A stretch of DNA of 64,000 nt from Acidiphilium sp. (lineage in GTDB: Bacteria > Pseudomonadota > Alphaproteobacteria > Acetobacterales > Acetobacteraceae). The stretch spans positions 186,001-250,000 of the forward strand of contig JAQTXH010000003.1 of assembly GCA_028688905.1 (NCBI GenBank), in the 5' to 3' direction. Made by a program: the position numbers and the translations under genes. The notes beneath the pieces are model-generated. The model made no database searches. It was given only the letters and a program-made list of their open reading frames with translations, and was not told the DNA's origin. Below, piece by piece: positions 42,298 through 50,535 of the stretch (positions are counted from its first letter, which is position 1; each line of letters begins with the position of its first letter).

Positions 42298-43710
42298 ATG
42301 TACTCATCCGATCCGGGCATCACGCTCGCCTATCTCGTTTCCGCCGTTCTCTTCATCCTCGCGTTGCGCGGCCTGTCCCACCCGGTCACCTCCCGGCGCG
42401 GCAACCAGTTGGGCATGGCTGGCATGGTCATCGCCATCCTCGCCACCCTGGCCCATCCCGGCATGCTGCTGGGCGGCGTCGGGCTGATCGCCGTCGCGGT
42501 GATCATCGGCGGCACTGTCGGGGCCATGGTCGCCAGACGCATCCAGATGACCGCGCTGCCGCAACTGGTCGCCGCCTTTCACTCGCTGGTCGGCCTCGCC
42601 GCCGTGTTCGTCGCCGCCTCGGCCCTCAACGCGCCGCAAAGCTTCGGCATCGGGGTGCCCGGCCACTTGCGGATCGAAAGCCTGATCGAAATGTCGATCG
42701 GCCTCGCCATCGGTGCCGTCACCTTCACCGGCTCGCTGATCGCTTTCGCCAAGCTGCAAGCCCTGATGAAAGGCACCCCGATCACCTTCCGGGGCCAGCA
42801 CAAGCTCAACCTTGCCCTCGGCATTCTAATCCTGATCCTGATCATCGCCTTCGTCGCCTCCGGCGGTTCGCAAACCCTGTTCTGGTTGATCGCGCTCACC
42901 GCCCTCGCGCTGGGCTTCCTGCTGATCATCCCGATCGGCGGGGCCGACATGCCCGTCGTGGTCTCGATGCTGAACTCCTACTCCGGCTGGGCCGCCGCCG
43001 GCATCGGCTTCACCATCAGCAATATCGCCCTGATCATCACCGGCGCACTGGTCGGCTCCTCCGGTGCCATCCTGTCCTACATCATGTGCAAGGGCATGAA
43101 CCGCTCGATCATCAACGTCCTGCTCGGCGGCTTCGGCACCGATTCCGGCGCTGGCGGACCCGCCGGCGTGGTGGGCGACCGCGCGGTCAAATCCGGCTCG
43201 GCGGAAGACGCCGCGTTCATCATGTCCAACGCCTCGAAAGTGATCATCGTGCCCGGCTACGGCATGGCGGTGGCGCAGGCGCAACACGCGGTGCGCGAAA
43301 TGGCCGATCTGCTCAAGGAAAAAGGCGTCGAAGTCAAATACGCCATCCACCCGGTCGCCGGCCGCATGCCCGGCCACATGAACGTCCTCCTCGCCGAAGC
43401 CAACGTCCCCTACGACGAAGTCTTCGAACTCGAAACCATCAACAACGAATTCTCAACAGCGGACGTCGTCTACGTCATCGGCGCCAACGACGTCACCAAC
43501 CCCGCCGCCAAAACCAACGCGGCCTCGCCGATCTACGGCATGCCGATCCTGGAAGTCGACAAAGCCAAAACCGTCCTCTTCGTCAAACGCAGCATGGCGA
43601 GCGGCTACGCCGGCGTCGACAACGAGCTTTTCTTCCGCGACAATACGATGATGCTCTTCGGGGACGCGAAGAAAATGACCGAGGAGATCGCGCAGTCGCT
43701 TGGAAAATAG
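42298..43710 (+). CDS. pntB: NAD(P) transhydrogenase subunit beta
   Basis: The 470-residue protein has an N-terminal membrane half (about eight helices) forming the proton path and a C-terminal NADP(H)-binding domain (VIIVPGYGMAVAQAQH, VYVIGANDVTNPAA, PILEVDKAKTV). It completes the pnt operon and supplies NADPH for biosynthesis. The gene ends normally; the low-GC island begins directly after it. Confidence 0.96.
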   Translation: MYSSDPGITLAYLVSAVLFILALRGLSHPVTSRRGNQLGMAGMVIAILATLAHPGMLLGGVGLIAVAVIIGGTVGAMVARRIQMTALPQLVAAFHSLVGLAAVFVAASALNAPQSFGIGVPGHLRIESLIEMSIGLAIGAVTFTGSLIAFAKLQALMKGTPITFRGQHKLNLALGILILILIIAFVASGGSQTLFWLIALTALALGFLLIIPIGGADMPVVVSMLNSYSGWAAAGIGFTISNIALIITGALVGSSGAILSYIMCKGMNRSIINVLLGGFGTDSGAGGPAGVVGDRAVKSGSAEDAAFIMSNASKVIIVPGYGMAVAQAQHAVREMADLLKEKGVEVKYAIHPVAGRMPGHMNVLLAEANVPYDEVFELETINNEFSTADVVYVIGANDVTNPAAKTNAASPIYGMPILEVDKAKTVLFVKRSMASGYAGVDNELFFRDNTMMLFGDAKKMTEEIAQSLGK

Positions 43711-43750
43711 TTGCAATGGTTAAGGCTTGAGCCAAACAGCATAGCGCAAT

Positions 43751-44104
43751 ATGCAGATACAGATTGCCTACCTGAGCCAGAAATTGTATGCATCAGAGGT
43801 GGGCACGAACGACTCAAGTTGGATCATTATCACCGTCAATGGCGAGCATGTGGGCCTTGGACGTAATTCCGATCCGTCCGTCGATGAAGTCGCTGCTGCC
43901 GAATTCGCGCTTGTCAAAGCGGGTTCGGCTGGGTGGTTAGCGGTAATGCGCGGTAAATACTATACGTCAAAAATCGTCGAAATAATGAAAGTTCGCGAGT
44001 TGGCGTCACCACGTGCCAGTTGGGAATACGCTTTAGCCTCATTCAATACGCGGCGTGCTGCGGTTTTAAATCATGGACTGAAACACAAAACCCCATTGGT
44101 TTGA
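43751..44104 (+). CDS. Small protein of unknown function in the restriction island
   Basis: I do not recognise this 117-residue protein. It starts MQIQIAYLSQKLYA, is mixed alpha/beta in character, has no transmembrane segment or signal peptide, and ends with a basic tail. It is the first gene of the island, in the same direction as the methyltransferase 117 bases downstream. A control role for the restriction system is possible, but it lacks an obvious helix-turn-helix. No strong ribosome site is seen, so it could also be a remnant. Confidence 0.5.
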   Translation: MQIQIAYLSQKLYASEVGTNDSSWIIITVNGEHVGLGRNSDPSVDEVAAAEFALVKAGSAGWLAVMRGKYYTSKIVEIMKVRELASPRASWEYALASFNTRRAAVLNHGLKHKTPLV

Positions 44105-44221
44105 TATCGTCGGCGCAGCACGTTCAATACGATGTTAACGGAATTTACAAATAGAATGTATATGCTCCTTCAAAAAAGGGCAATGTTTTAGTGATTTCGC
44201 TCCGATCGGGGCTGATGATGA

Positions 44222-45427
44222 ATGGATGGATCATTGCCCAGGTTCTATGAGTTCTTCGCTGGTGGTGGCATGGCACGAGCCGGTCTAGGGTCGAAGTGGG
44301 AGTGCCTTTTTGCAAACGATATCGATGCCGTAAAATCTGTCTCGTATTTAAACAACTGGGGTGCCGATTCCTTGGTTGTCGCTGACGTCAATTCAATCAA
44401 AATTGACCAATTGCCCGATGCTCGCGCAGACTTGGCGTGGGCATCGTTCCCCTGTCAGGATTTATCGGTTGCTGGAAACATGCTTGGAATGGACGCCTCA
44501 ACCCGTTCAGGTGTTTTTTGGAGTTTCTGGCGGGTGATATCCAGCCTTGCGGCCGCCGGAAAGGAACCCTGGATAATAGGGCTCGAAAATGTTGTTGGTT
44601 GGTTAAAAGCGCGCAGCGGCCTTGATTTTGCCGGTGTTTGCGAAATGATGTCGCTTGAAGGCTATCAGATAGGTGCCGTCTTGCTAGACGCGTCGTGGTT
44701 CCTTCCGCAATCGAGACCCCGCGTTTTTCTTATCGGTGCTCATCGGGACTTAAAAATACCGACATGGATGAGGCTGCCTGGTCCAGACGATGCGTGGCAT
44801 GCCTCACCAGTCATAGATGCTTGGAAGTCACTCTCCCCAATTGCACAGCAGCGTTGGGTCTGGTGGCGTGTACAACGTCCGATGGGTCCGGGCCTGAAAT
44901 TTGAAAATATCATGGAAGACGTGCCAGATGGACAAGGGTGGGATAGTCTAAATAAGACGTCTCACATCTTGAGTTTGATGGACAAAGTAAATCTTGCTAA
45001 AATTGAATCCGCGAAGGCGTCAGGTTCGAAAGTCTTCGGAACGCTGTATCGGCGCGTACGAACGGATGCGGCTGGCATCAGGTCGCAGCGTGCTGAGGTT
45101 CGTTTTGATGGATTGGCTGGCTGCTTGCGCACACCGTCCGGGGGATCATCTCGACAAGCAATGTTGGCCGTGCATGGTACCAAAGTTCGGTCGAGACTAA
45201 TCACAAGCCGGGAAGCGGCACGCCTTATGGGACTGCCGGATTCCTACCGACTCCCACTCAGAATCAACGATGCGTATCATCTTCTCGGTGACGGCGTAGC
45301 GGTGCCGGTCGTGAGGCATTTGGCCGAACGTATATTCGAGCCTTTACTTTCTGGTCGATTGAGGCTGGATGATGGATTTGTCTCTGAACACAATCGAAAA
45401 AAACTAATCGCATCATTGGATATTTGA
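44222..45427 (+). CDS. DNA (cytosine-5-)-methyltransferase of a type II system
   Basis: The 401-residue enzyme transfers a methyl group to C5 of cytosine in its target site. Conserved motifs are in order: FFAGGGMARAGL (motif I, residues 11-22), SFPCQDLS with catalytic Cys78 (motif IV), ENV at 122-124 (motif VI) and QSRPRVFLIG (motif VIII), with motif X near VRHLAERIF. It is followed after two bases by an Eco29kI-like nuclease, so it should protect that enzyme's site, expected to be CCGCGG if the relation holds. Codon use differs from the flanking genes. Confidence 0.93.
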   Translation: MDGSLPRFYEFFAGGGMARAGLGSKWECLFANDIDAVKSVSYLNNWGADSLVVADVNSIKIDQLPDARADLAWASFPCQDLSVAGNMLGMDASTRSGVFWSFWRVISSLAAAGKEPWIIGLENVVGWLKARSGLDFAGVCEMMSLEGYQIGAVLLDASWFLPQSRPRVFLIGAHRDLKIPTWMRLPGPDDAWHASPVIDAWKSLSPIAQQRWVWWRVQRPMGPGLKFENIMEDVPDGQGWDSLNKTSHILSLMDKVNLAKIESAKASGSKVFGTLYRRVRTDAAGIRSQRAEVRFDGLAGCLRTPSGGSSRQAMLAVHGTKVRSRLITSREAARLMGLPDSYRLPLRINDAYHLLGDGVAVPVVRHLAERIFEPLLSGRLRLDDGFVSEHNRKKLIASLDI

Positions 45428-45429
45428 GT

Positions 45430-46185
45430 ATGGCTTCTACAATTGGCGGCCCTCGTTTGGGTCTATCGGATCTGCCGTTTGAAACTGAAGCCCTGCGTAA
45501 AGGTATTAAAAAATTCTTTGCAACAACTTTCCCCGGAACTAGCCAAACGATCGGCTCCTATAAATGGGGCGTATATGCTTTTTTCGATTATGATCGGGAA
45601 CCAATTTACGTTGGACAAACAAAAGAAGGATTGAAAACAAGGATCAGACGCCATTTGACGAATCAGCGGACGGATGCTGTGGCGATGAACGTCCTGGACC
45701 CCTTTGAAGTGTTTGAGATTCAAGTGTGGCCGCTTCCAGAACAAACCGCTAAATCTACCTCAATTTTGGAGGGGGACCTGAATGCGCTTGAAAGAGCTGT
45801 TTGGGAGTCGGCAATAAAAGAGTCACGGTTCAACGCGATACTTAACGAAAAAGATCCTCCGTTCATTGAAAACACACACTATAAATTTGACAATCTTCCT
45901 CCATCCTTCAGAGGCGTGATTGTCTCCCCGCAGGTCGATGAATTGCGAGGACATCCGGATGTTCGAATCGCCAGACGCGCAGAAACTGTTGCTCGTCTTG
46001 CCCGAGTGGTAGTCGAACGCCAGGTGTCGGGCGGACTTAGAAGAACACTAGCGACACAATCGAGGCGACTTTCCTCGCTAGCTGAAGAGCGTTTCGCTGC
46101 CTTGGGAGGTCAAAAATCTGTGCAAGAAGGTCCAGAAGACGCGCCGAGTTCACGTGAAGACAATTCAGATTTGGATCGCGAGTAA
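45430..46185 (+). CDS. Eco29kI-like GIY-YIG type II restriction endonuclease
   Basis: The 251-residue protein has a GIY-YIG nuclease core: GVYAFF (Tyr49), IYVGQT (Tyr60), Arg71 and His75 spaced as in Eco29kI, glutamates in ALERAVWESAI and an asparagine in RFNAILNE (135). Eco29kI cuts CCGCGG and travels with a C5 methyltransferase, as here. The C-terminal 70 residues are charged and low in complexity. The ATG at 45430 follows the methyltransferase stop by two bases. Site specificity is inferred from family only. Confidence 0.82.
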   Translation: MASTIGGPRLGLSDLPFETEALRKGIKKFFATTFPGTSQTIGSYKWGVYAFFDYDREPIYVGQTKEGLKTRIRRHLTNQRTDAVAMNVLDPFEVFEIQVWPLPEQTAKSTSILEGDLNALERAVWESAIKESRFNAILNEKDPPFIENTHYKFDNLPPSFRGVIVSPQVDELRGHPDVRIARRAETVARLARVVVERQVSGGLRRTLATQSRRLSSLAEERFAALGGQKSVQEGPEDAPSSREDNSDLDRE

Positions 46186-46207
46186 GCCGCGTAAAGCGGA
46201 ACATCCG

Positions 46208-46285
46208 ATGGCCCAAATGCTTGATAAACCCATCCAACGTGCTCGCCGGAACCGGCGGCGTGCAGTTGTCGAAAAACACGTTCAC
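46208..46285 (-). pseudogene. Truncated VapC45-type (PIN-like) toxin, N-terminal remnant
   Basis: Reading from a GTG at 46285 gives MNVFFDNCTPPVPASTLDGF and then IKHLGHR, the opening of PIN-like toxins paired with DUF433 antitoxins. The GTG overlaps the antitoxin stop (GTGA), the normal coupled arrangement. Family similarity stops after about 26 residues, where the frame runs into the restriction island. The catalytic remainder is missing, so the toxin is dead. Confidence 0.75.
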
Positions 46286-46980
46286 GCCGCGATCCGGCGT
46301 CCCAATCCAGCCTCGAACGCCATCGCCCGCGTCACCGCCCCCACCGAAACCCCATACGCGCGCGCGGCAATTTCACCCCCCTGACCCAGGCCCATCCCCG
46401 CCAGAACCGCCGTCGGCACGCTCGACTCCGCATCGATCGGCTGCCCAAAGGCCCGCGCCGGATCGATCACAATCTTCCGCGCCCGCCCCACCGGCCACCA
46501 CGACGCTGGCCCCCCGCGCTCGTCGAAATCGATACCCTTGAGCAACGGCGAAATGATCTGGCTGAATTCATATTGCCGTTTGAACAGATCGAGCAAATGC
46601 TCTCGCGCCTCGCCCTGCTCATCGGTCTCCGTCGTGCGCAGGAATATCGTGCGCCCATCCGTCCGAAACTGGTTGGTGGAAAGCGGACGCGCATCCCCAA
46701 TGATCTCACTCGCCAACCTTATCGCCGCGCGCACCCGCTGCGCCGAAATGCCAAGCCCGATGAACCGGTCGGCAATCCGCACCTCCATCAGATCGCGAAA
46801 CCCAAGGTACACACGCCCGTCACCGAGATCGACCTGCGAGCGCCAGAGCGGCTCATACTCGCGATCACCTCGGCAATACCCCGCCAACCACCGGCTCAAC
46901 CGCGCCGCAGGGATGCCAACCAACCGACTGGCCTCAGTCGGCGTATAAAGCCCGATCCCAACCAGTCGCTTATCGTCCAT
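46282..46980 (-). CDS. HTH/DUF433 antitoxin-like protein
   Basis: The 232-residue protein has an N-terminal MerR-like helix-turn-helix (LYTPTEASRLVGIPAARLSRWL by its ends) and a C-terminal DUF433-type segment (IDPARAFGQPIDAESSVPTAVLAG, then AARAYGVSVGAVTRAMAFE). This build is known from antitoxins of VapC45-like PIN toxins. Its stop overlaps the start of the truncated toxin. The gene itself looks complete, although its toxin is broken, so it may survive as a regulator or anti-addiction function. The ATG at 46980 is chosen over a GTG at 46995. Confidence 0.8.
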   Translation of the reverse strand: MDDKRLVGIGLYTPTEASRLVGIPAARLSRWLAGYCRGDREYEPLWRSQVDLGDGRVYLGFRDLMEVRIADRFIGLGISAQRVRAAIRLASEIIGDARPLSTNQFRTDGRTIFLRTTETDEQGEAREHLLDLFKRQYEFSQIISPLLKGIDFDERGGPASWWPVGRARKIVIDPARAFGQPIDAESSVPTAVLAGMGLGQGGEIAARAYGVSVGAVTRAMAFEAGLGRRIAA

Positions 46981-47018
46981 ACCCCATAGACTCACGCGAA
47001 CTGCACCGTGTCAACAAC

Positions 47019-47168
47019 CTATGTCCCCGCCGCAACCCCGGCCACCAACCCTCGCAAATACCCCGTACCGCCGCCGTCAGATAACCCGCTTTTTCGCGCC
47101 GCAGGCACCCCCGGCAACCGGCTGGCCTCAGCCGGTGTATAAAGCCCGATCCCTATCAACAGGCCCAT
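47019..47168 (-). pseudogene. Eroded second copy of the antitoxin N-terminus
   Basis: A 49-codon frame starts MGLLIGIGLYTPAEASRL and continues PGVPAARKS, closely matching residues 5-28 of the antitoxin at 46980. Similarity then ends and the frame drifts to a stop. DNA identity is plain between 46917-46960 and 47116-47160. It is a fragment left by duplication or by loss of a second toxin-antitoxin pair. Confidence 0.7.
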
Positions 47169-47188
47169 CCCGCGTCACGCACCCGGAC

Positions 47189-47611
47189 TTACTCCGGAGC
47201 AATCTCCCCGCGCAGCGCCTTCGTCCGTGATCGCCGGCTCTTGGATTCCAGCCGTTTTGCCTTCTGGTTTCGTGAAACCCGCGTCGGCACCCGCGCTACC
47301 GGCCGCACCGCAGCCGCCCTTATCATCGCGATCAGCCGCTCGCGCGCATCCTCGCGGTTACGCTCTTGCGAGGCGAACCGCTGGGCGATAATCTGAATGG
47401 CACCATCCTTGCTCATCCGCCGCCCGGCAATGCCGCGCAACCGTGCCTTTACCTCATCGTTCAGCGACGCTGAATTCATCGCATCGAACCGCAATCGCAC
47501 CGCCGTCGCCACCTTGTTGACGTTCTGACCGCCTGGCCCCGACGACGTCGTGAAAATCTCGGAAATCTCCGCCTCGTCCAGCACGATCCCGCGCGTGATC
47601 ACAATCGCCAT
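47189..47611 (-). CDS. arfB: Alternative ribosome-rescue factor / peptidyl-tRNA hydrolase ArfB
   Basis: ArfB frees stalled ribosomes that have run off broken mRNA. The 140-residue protein has the release-factor loop SSGPGGQNVNKVAT with the catalytic GGQ and a basic C-terminal tail (TRVSRNQKAKRLESKSRRSR) that enters the mRNA channel. Starts at 47629, 47620 and 47611 are possible; 47611 (MAIVITRG) fits the family best and has gggg upstream. Confidence 0.92.
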   Translation of the reverse strand: MAIVITRGIVLDEAEISEIFTTSSGPGGQNVNKVATAVRLRFDAMNSASLNDEVKARLRGIAGRRMSKDGAIQIIAQRFASQERNREDARERLIAMIRAAAVRPVARVPTRVSRNQKAKRLESKSRRSRTKALRGEIAPE

Positions 47612-47714
47612 TGGCCCCATCGCCCTCATCGTTCAGGCCTGATATTAGCACCGGAAATCGTACGATGGCTAAGCGCGGCGCCACGGTCTGGCGCATCAAA
47701 AAGGAGGACGGGTC

Positions 47715-48302
47715 TTGTCCCAAATGCAATCTTCTTCGAACGACATGATTTCCAGAATGGTGACCAAAGCGATGCGCCGGCACTGGAAATTTTTCATGGC
47801 CGAGGGCATCGTGCTCACTCTGCTCGGATTTGCCGCCATCACCGTGCCAGCGCTGGCCGGCCTCACCGCGACCCTGTTTCTGGGCTGGTTGTTCGTCATC
47901 GCCGGTGTCATGGGCCTGATCTCGACCATCGGGGCGCGGGGCGCGCCGGGGTGGAAATGGGCGCTGCTGTCCTCGCTCGCGGCCATCGTCGCGGGTGCGT
48001 TTTTGTTGTGGAATCCGTTGCGCAGCCTGGTCACGCTGACCTATGTGCTGATCGGATTTTTCATTATTGACGGCGTTTTCATGATTTTCCTCGCCCTCGA
48101 CCATCGCCGCGAACTGACCGGCAAATGGGAGTGGATGCTGATCAACGGTGTGATCGATTTGTTTCTCGCCGCGATCATCATCGCGGGGTTTCCGGGTACG
48201 CTGGTCTGGGCGCTCGGCCTGCTGGTCGGGATCGACATGGTGTTCGGCGGGGCCACCCTCATCGCCATGGCCATGGCGGCGCGCAAGGAAGCCATGCCGT
48301 AA
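47715..48302 (+). CDS. hdeD: HdeD-family acid-resistance membrane protein
   Basis: The 195-residue protein has six hydrophobic helices in three hairpins (DUF308 repeats), the HdeD pattern, for example GWLFVIAGVMGLI and VLIGFFIIDGVFMIF. HdeD supports survival at low pH and high cell density; mechanism is unclear. The TTG at 47715 is favoured because aaggagg lies seven bases upstream, while the ATG at 47724 would be too far. It stands alone. Confidence 0.85.
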   Translation: MSQMQSSSNDMISRMVTKAMRRHWKFFMAEGIVLTLLGFAAITVPALAGLTATLFLGWLFVIAGVMGLISTIGARGAPGWKWALLSSLAAIVAGAFLLWNPLRSLVTLTYVLIGFFIIDGVFMIFLALDHRRELTGKWEWMLINGVIDLFLAAIIIAGFPGTLVWALGLLVGIDMVFGGATLIAMAMAARKEAMP

Positions 48303-48315
48303 CGCGCCCCAACGA

Positions 48316-49986
48316 TCAGAAAATCCCGAAAATCTCGCCGGCTTGGTTCACCCCGATGCTGTCCGCCGCCGGTTTGCGCGGCAGGCCGGGCATGGTCAAA
48401 ATATCCCCCGACTGTGCAACGACAAAGCCGGCACCGGCGGACAGCCGCACATCGCGGATCGGCAGGGTAAAGCCGGTCGGCGCGCCGCGCCTGGTGGGGT
48501 CGGCGGTGAAACTGTACTGGGTCTTGGCCATGCAGACCGGCAGATGGCCGAAGCCGTGCGCCTCGATTTTGGCGATCTGCTTGGCGGCTTTCGGGGCCAG
48601 ATCGATGTCATCGCCACCGTAAATCCGTCGCACCAGGGTGCGAAGCTTGTCGGCGATCGGCATTTCGTCCGGATATAGCGGGGCATAATGCGCCGATTTG
48701 GCGTCGATCGCCGCCATCACCGCGCTGGCCAGATCCGCCGCGCCCGCCGAACCATCGGCCCAATGGGTGCAGAACACCGCCAGGATGGCCTCGGCGTCAA
48801 GGGCGGCGCGCAACGCCGCGCGTTCGGCCTCGGTGTCGCCGGCGAAACCGTTGATCGCAACGATCACCGGCAGGCCGAACGCGCGCATCGCCGCAACGTG
48901 GCGGCGCAGGTTGCTCGCCCCCTCGGCGACCGCTGGCGGGTTGGGCGTGGCAAGATCGGCCTTGGCGATGCCTGCATGCATTTTCAGCGCCCGCATCGTC
49001 GCCACCACCACCGCGCAGGACGGCGTCAGCCCGGCTTGGCGGCACTTGATGTCAAGAAATTTCTCGCCGCCTAAATCCGCGCCAAATCCAGCCTCCGTCA
49101 CCACGATTTCGGCCAGTTTCAGCGCTGTACCGGTCGCCATGACCGAGTTGCAGCCGTGCGCGATATTGGCGAAGGGACCGCCATGCACCAGCGCGGGCGT
49201 GCCTTCCAGGGTCTGCACGATATTGGGTTGCAGCGCATCGCGCAGCAAAGCGGTCATGGCACCCGCCGCGTTGATGTCGGCGGGGGTGATCAGCGAACCG
49301 TCGCGCCGCTCGGCTATCACCATCCGGGCGAGGCGCGCTTGCAGATCGTCGAGGTTTTTGGCAAGGCAAAATACCGCCATCACTTCGGACGCCACCGTGA
49401 TGTCGAATTTCTGCTCGCGCGCCGCCCCGTTCGCACCATGGCCGAGGCCGAGCACGGTTTCGCGCAGCGAACGGTCGTTCATGTCGATCGCGCGTTGGAC
49501 CGAGATTTTGCGTGGATCGACACCCAGCGCATTGCCCCAATAGAGATGATTATCCAGTAACGCGGCCAGCAGATTATTCGCACTGGTGATCGCGTGGAAA
49601 TCGCCGGTGAAATGCAGATTGATCTCGTCCATCGGCGCGATCTGGGCATGGCCGCCGCCGGTCGCCCCGCCCTTCTGGCCGAAACACGGACCCAGGCTGG
49701 GTTCGCGCAGCGCAATCATGGTGCGCTTGCCCGCCGCCCGCAGCGCATCGCCCAGGCCGATCGTGGTGGTGGTCTTGCCCTCGCCGGCCGGGGTCGGGCT
49801 GATGCCCACCACCAGCACCAGCGCGCCGTTCGGTCGGGTTTGCAGAGACTCGATGAAGCCGAAACCGAGCTTGCCCTTGTAGCGCCCGTAGGGGATCAGC
49901 GCCTCGGCGGGTATGCCCGCAGCGGTGGCAATATCGCCGATCGGGCGCAGAGTTACCGCCCGCGCAATCTCGAGATCCGATACCAT
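48316..49986 (-). CDS. fhs: Formate-tetrahydrofolate ligase
   Basis: This enzyme joins formate to tetrahydrofolate with ATP, giving 10-formyl-THF for serine and purine synthesis. The 556-residue protein has the nucleotide loop TPAGEGKTTT at 65-74 and the full-length family layout (KGGATGGGHAQI, DIKCRQAGLTP, INGFAGDTEAE, KTQYSFTADPTRRG). With methanol as carbon source it would return formate into C1 assimilation, linking it to the xox module. The start at 49986 has gggggc upstream. Confidence 0.96.
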   Translation of the reverse strand: MVSDLEIARAVTLRPIGDIATAAGIPAEALIPYGRYKGKLGFGFIESLQTRPNGALVLVVGISPTPAGEGKTTTTIGLGDALRAAGKRTMIALREPSLGPCFGQKGGATGGGHAQIAPMDEINLHFTGDFHAITSANNLLAALLDNHLYWGNALGVDPRKISVQRAIDMNDRSLRETVLGLGHGANGAAREQKFDITVASEVMAVFCLAKNLDDLQARLARMVIAERRDGSLITPADINAAGAMTALLRDALQPNIVQTLEGTPALVHGGPFANIAHGCNSVMATGTALKLAEIVVTEAGFGADLGGEKFLDIKCRQAGLTPSCAVVVATMRALKMHAGIAKADLATPNPPAVAEGASNLRRHVAAMRAFGLPVIVAINGFAGDTEAERAALRAALDAEAILAVFCTHWADGSAGAADLASAVMAAIDAKSAHYAPLYPDEMPIADKLRTLVRRIYGGDDIDLAPKAAKQIAKIEAHGFGHLPVCMAKTQYSFTADPTRRGAPTGFTLPIRDVRLSAGAGFVVAQSGDILTMPGLPRKPAADSIGVNQAGEIFGIF

Positions 49987-50078
49987 GAAGCCCCCTTGAA
50001 TTCGTGACCCGTTATGTCCGGTACGGACGCTCCGGCGCAAGACTTGCCTGCACCACGTCCACCCCGGTAGAACGCGGT

Positions 50079-50471
50079 ATGACCTTGCCCTTTACACTGC
50101 CCGGCTGGATGCCCGACTGGCTCGGCCTGATCGTGCTGCTCGTCGGCCTGCTCTATGCGCTGGCATTGTTGGCGATGCCGTTTTCAGTGTTCGGGGTGAA
50201 GTCGCGCCTGGACGCGATCGAGGAGCAGCTTGACCAGGTGCAGGAGGAATTGCGCGTGCTGACCATGCGCCTTCCGGAGCCGCTGCGGGGAGTTGCGATC
50301 GACGAGACGCCGTACGATCCGCTGCCGCGCGGCGTGGCCCCGCAATATCAGCAACGTCACGCGCCGGCCCCGGAGCCTTATCGGGAGCCGTTGGGGCGGG
50401 CGCGGCCTGCGTCATCGCAGCCGCCACAGCGCAGTGCGCCGCCGCGCCGGATTGAGCCGAGGTTGGATTAG
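50079..50471 (+). CDS. Small membrane-anchored protein with coiled coil
   Basis: I do not recognise a named family. The 130-residue protein has one transmembrane helix (about residues 13-33), a coiled-coil stretch (KSRLDAIEEQLDQVQEELRVL by its ends, about 40-62) and a proline/arginine-rich tail. The start at 50079 is just ahead of the helix. It is divergent from fhs. A scaffold role is possible but unproven. Confidence 0.6.
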   Translation: MTLPFTLPGWMPDWLGLIVLLVGLLYALALLAMPFSVFGVKSRLDAIEEQLDQVQEELRVLTMRLPEPLRGVAIDETPYDPLPRGVAPQYQQRHAPAPEPYREPLGRARPASSQPPQRSAPPRRIEPRLD

Positions 50472-50535
50472 AAATCGCTTGAGGGGTGCCGCAGGTGTCC
50501 ACCCAGGCGCTGGCGTGATCACCGGTGCTTAACCC

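Larger units (their letters stand above)
43711..46195. mobile_element. Low-GC restriction-modification island
   Basis: Base composition drops visibly from the pntB stop to about 46195 compared with the GC-rich flanks, and codon use changes with it. The stretch holds three same-strand genes: an unknown protein, a cytosine methyltransferase and an Eco29kI-like nuclease. The right edge falls inside a toxin gene, which loses its 3' part. No integrase, transposase or clear terminal repeat is seen, so how it arrived is unknown. Confidence 0.7.

Noticed and set aside
47678-47694. Hairpin gcgcca/tggcgc before hdeD
   Set aside because: Short six-base stem close to the ribosome site; such stems are common in GC-rich DNA and no function is supported.
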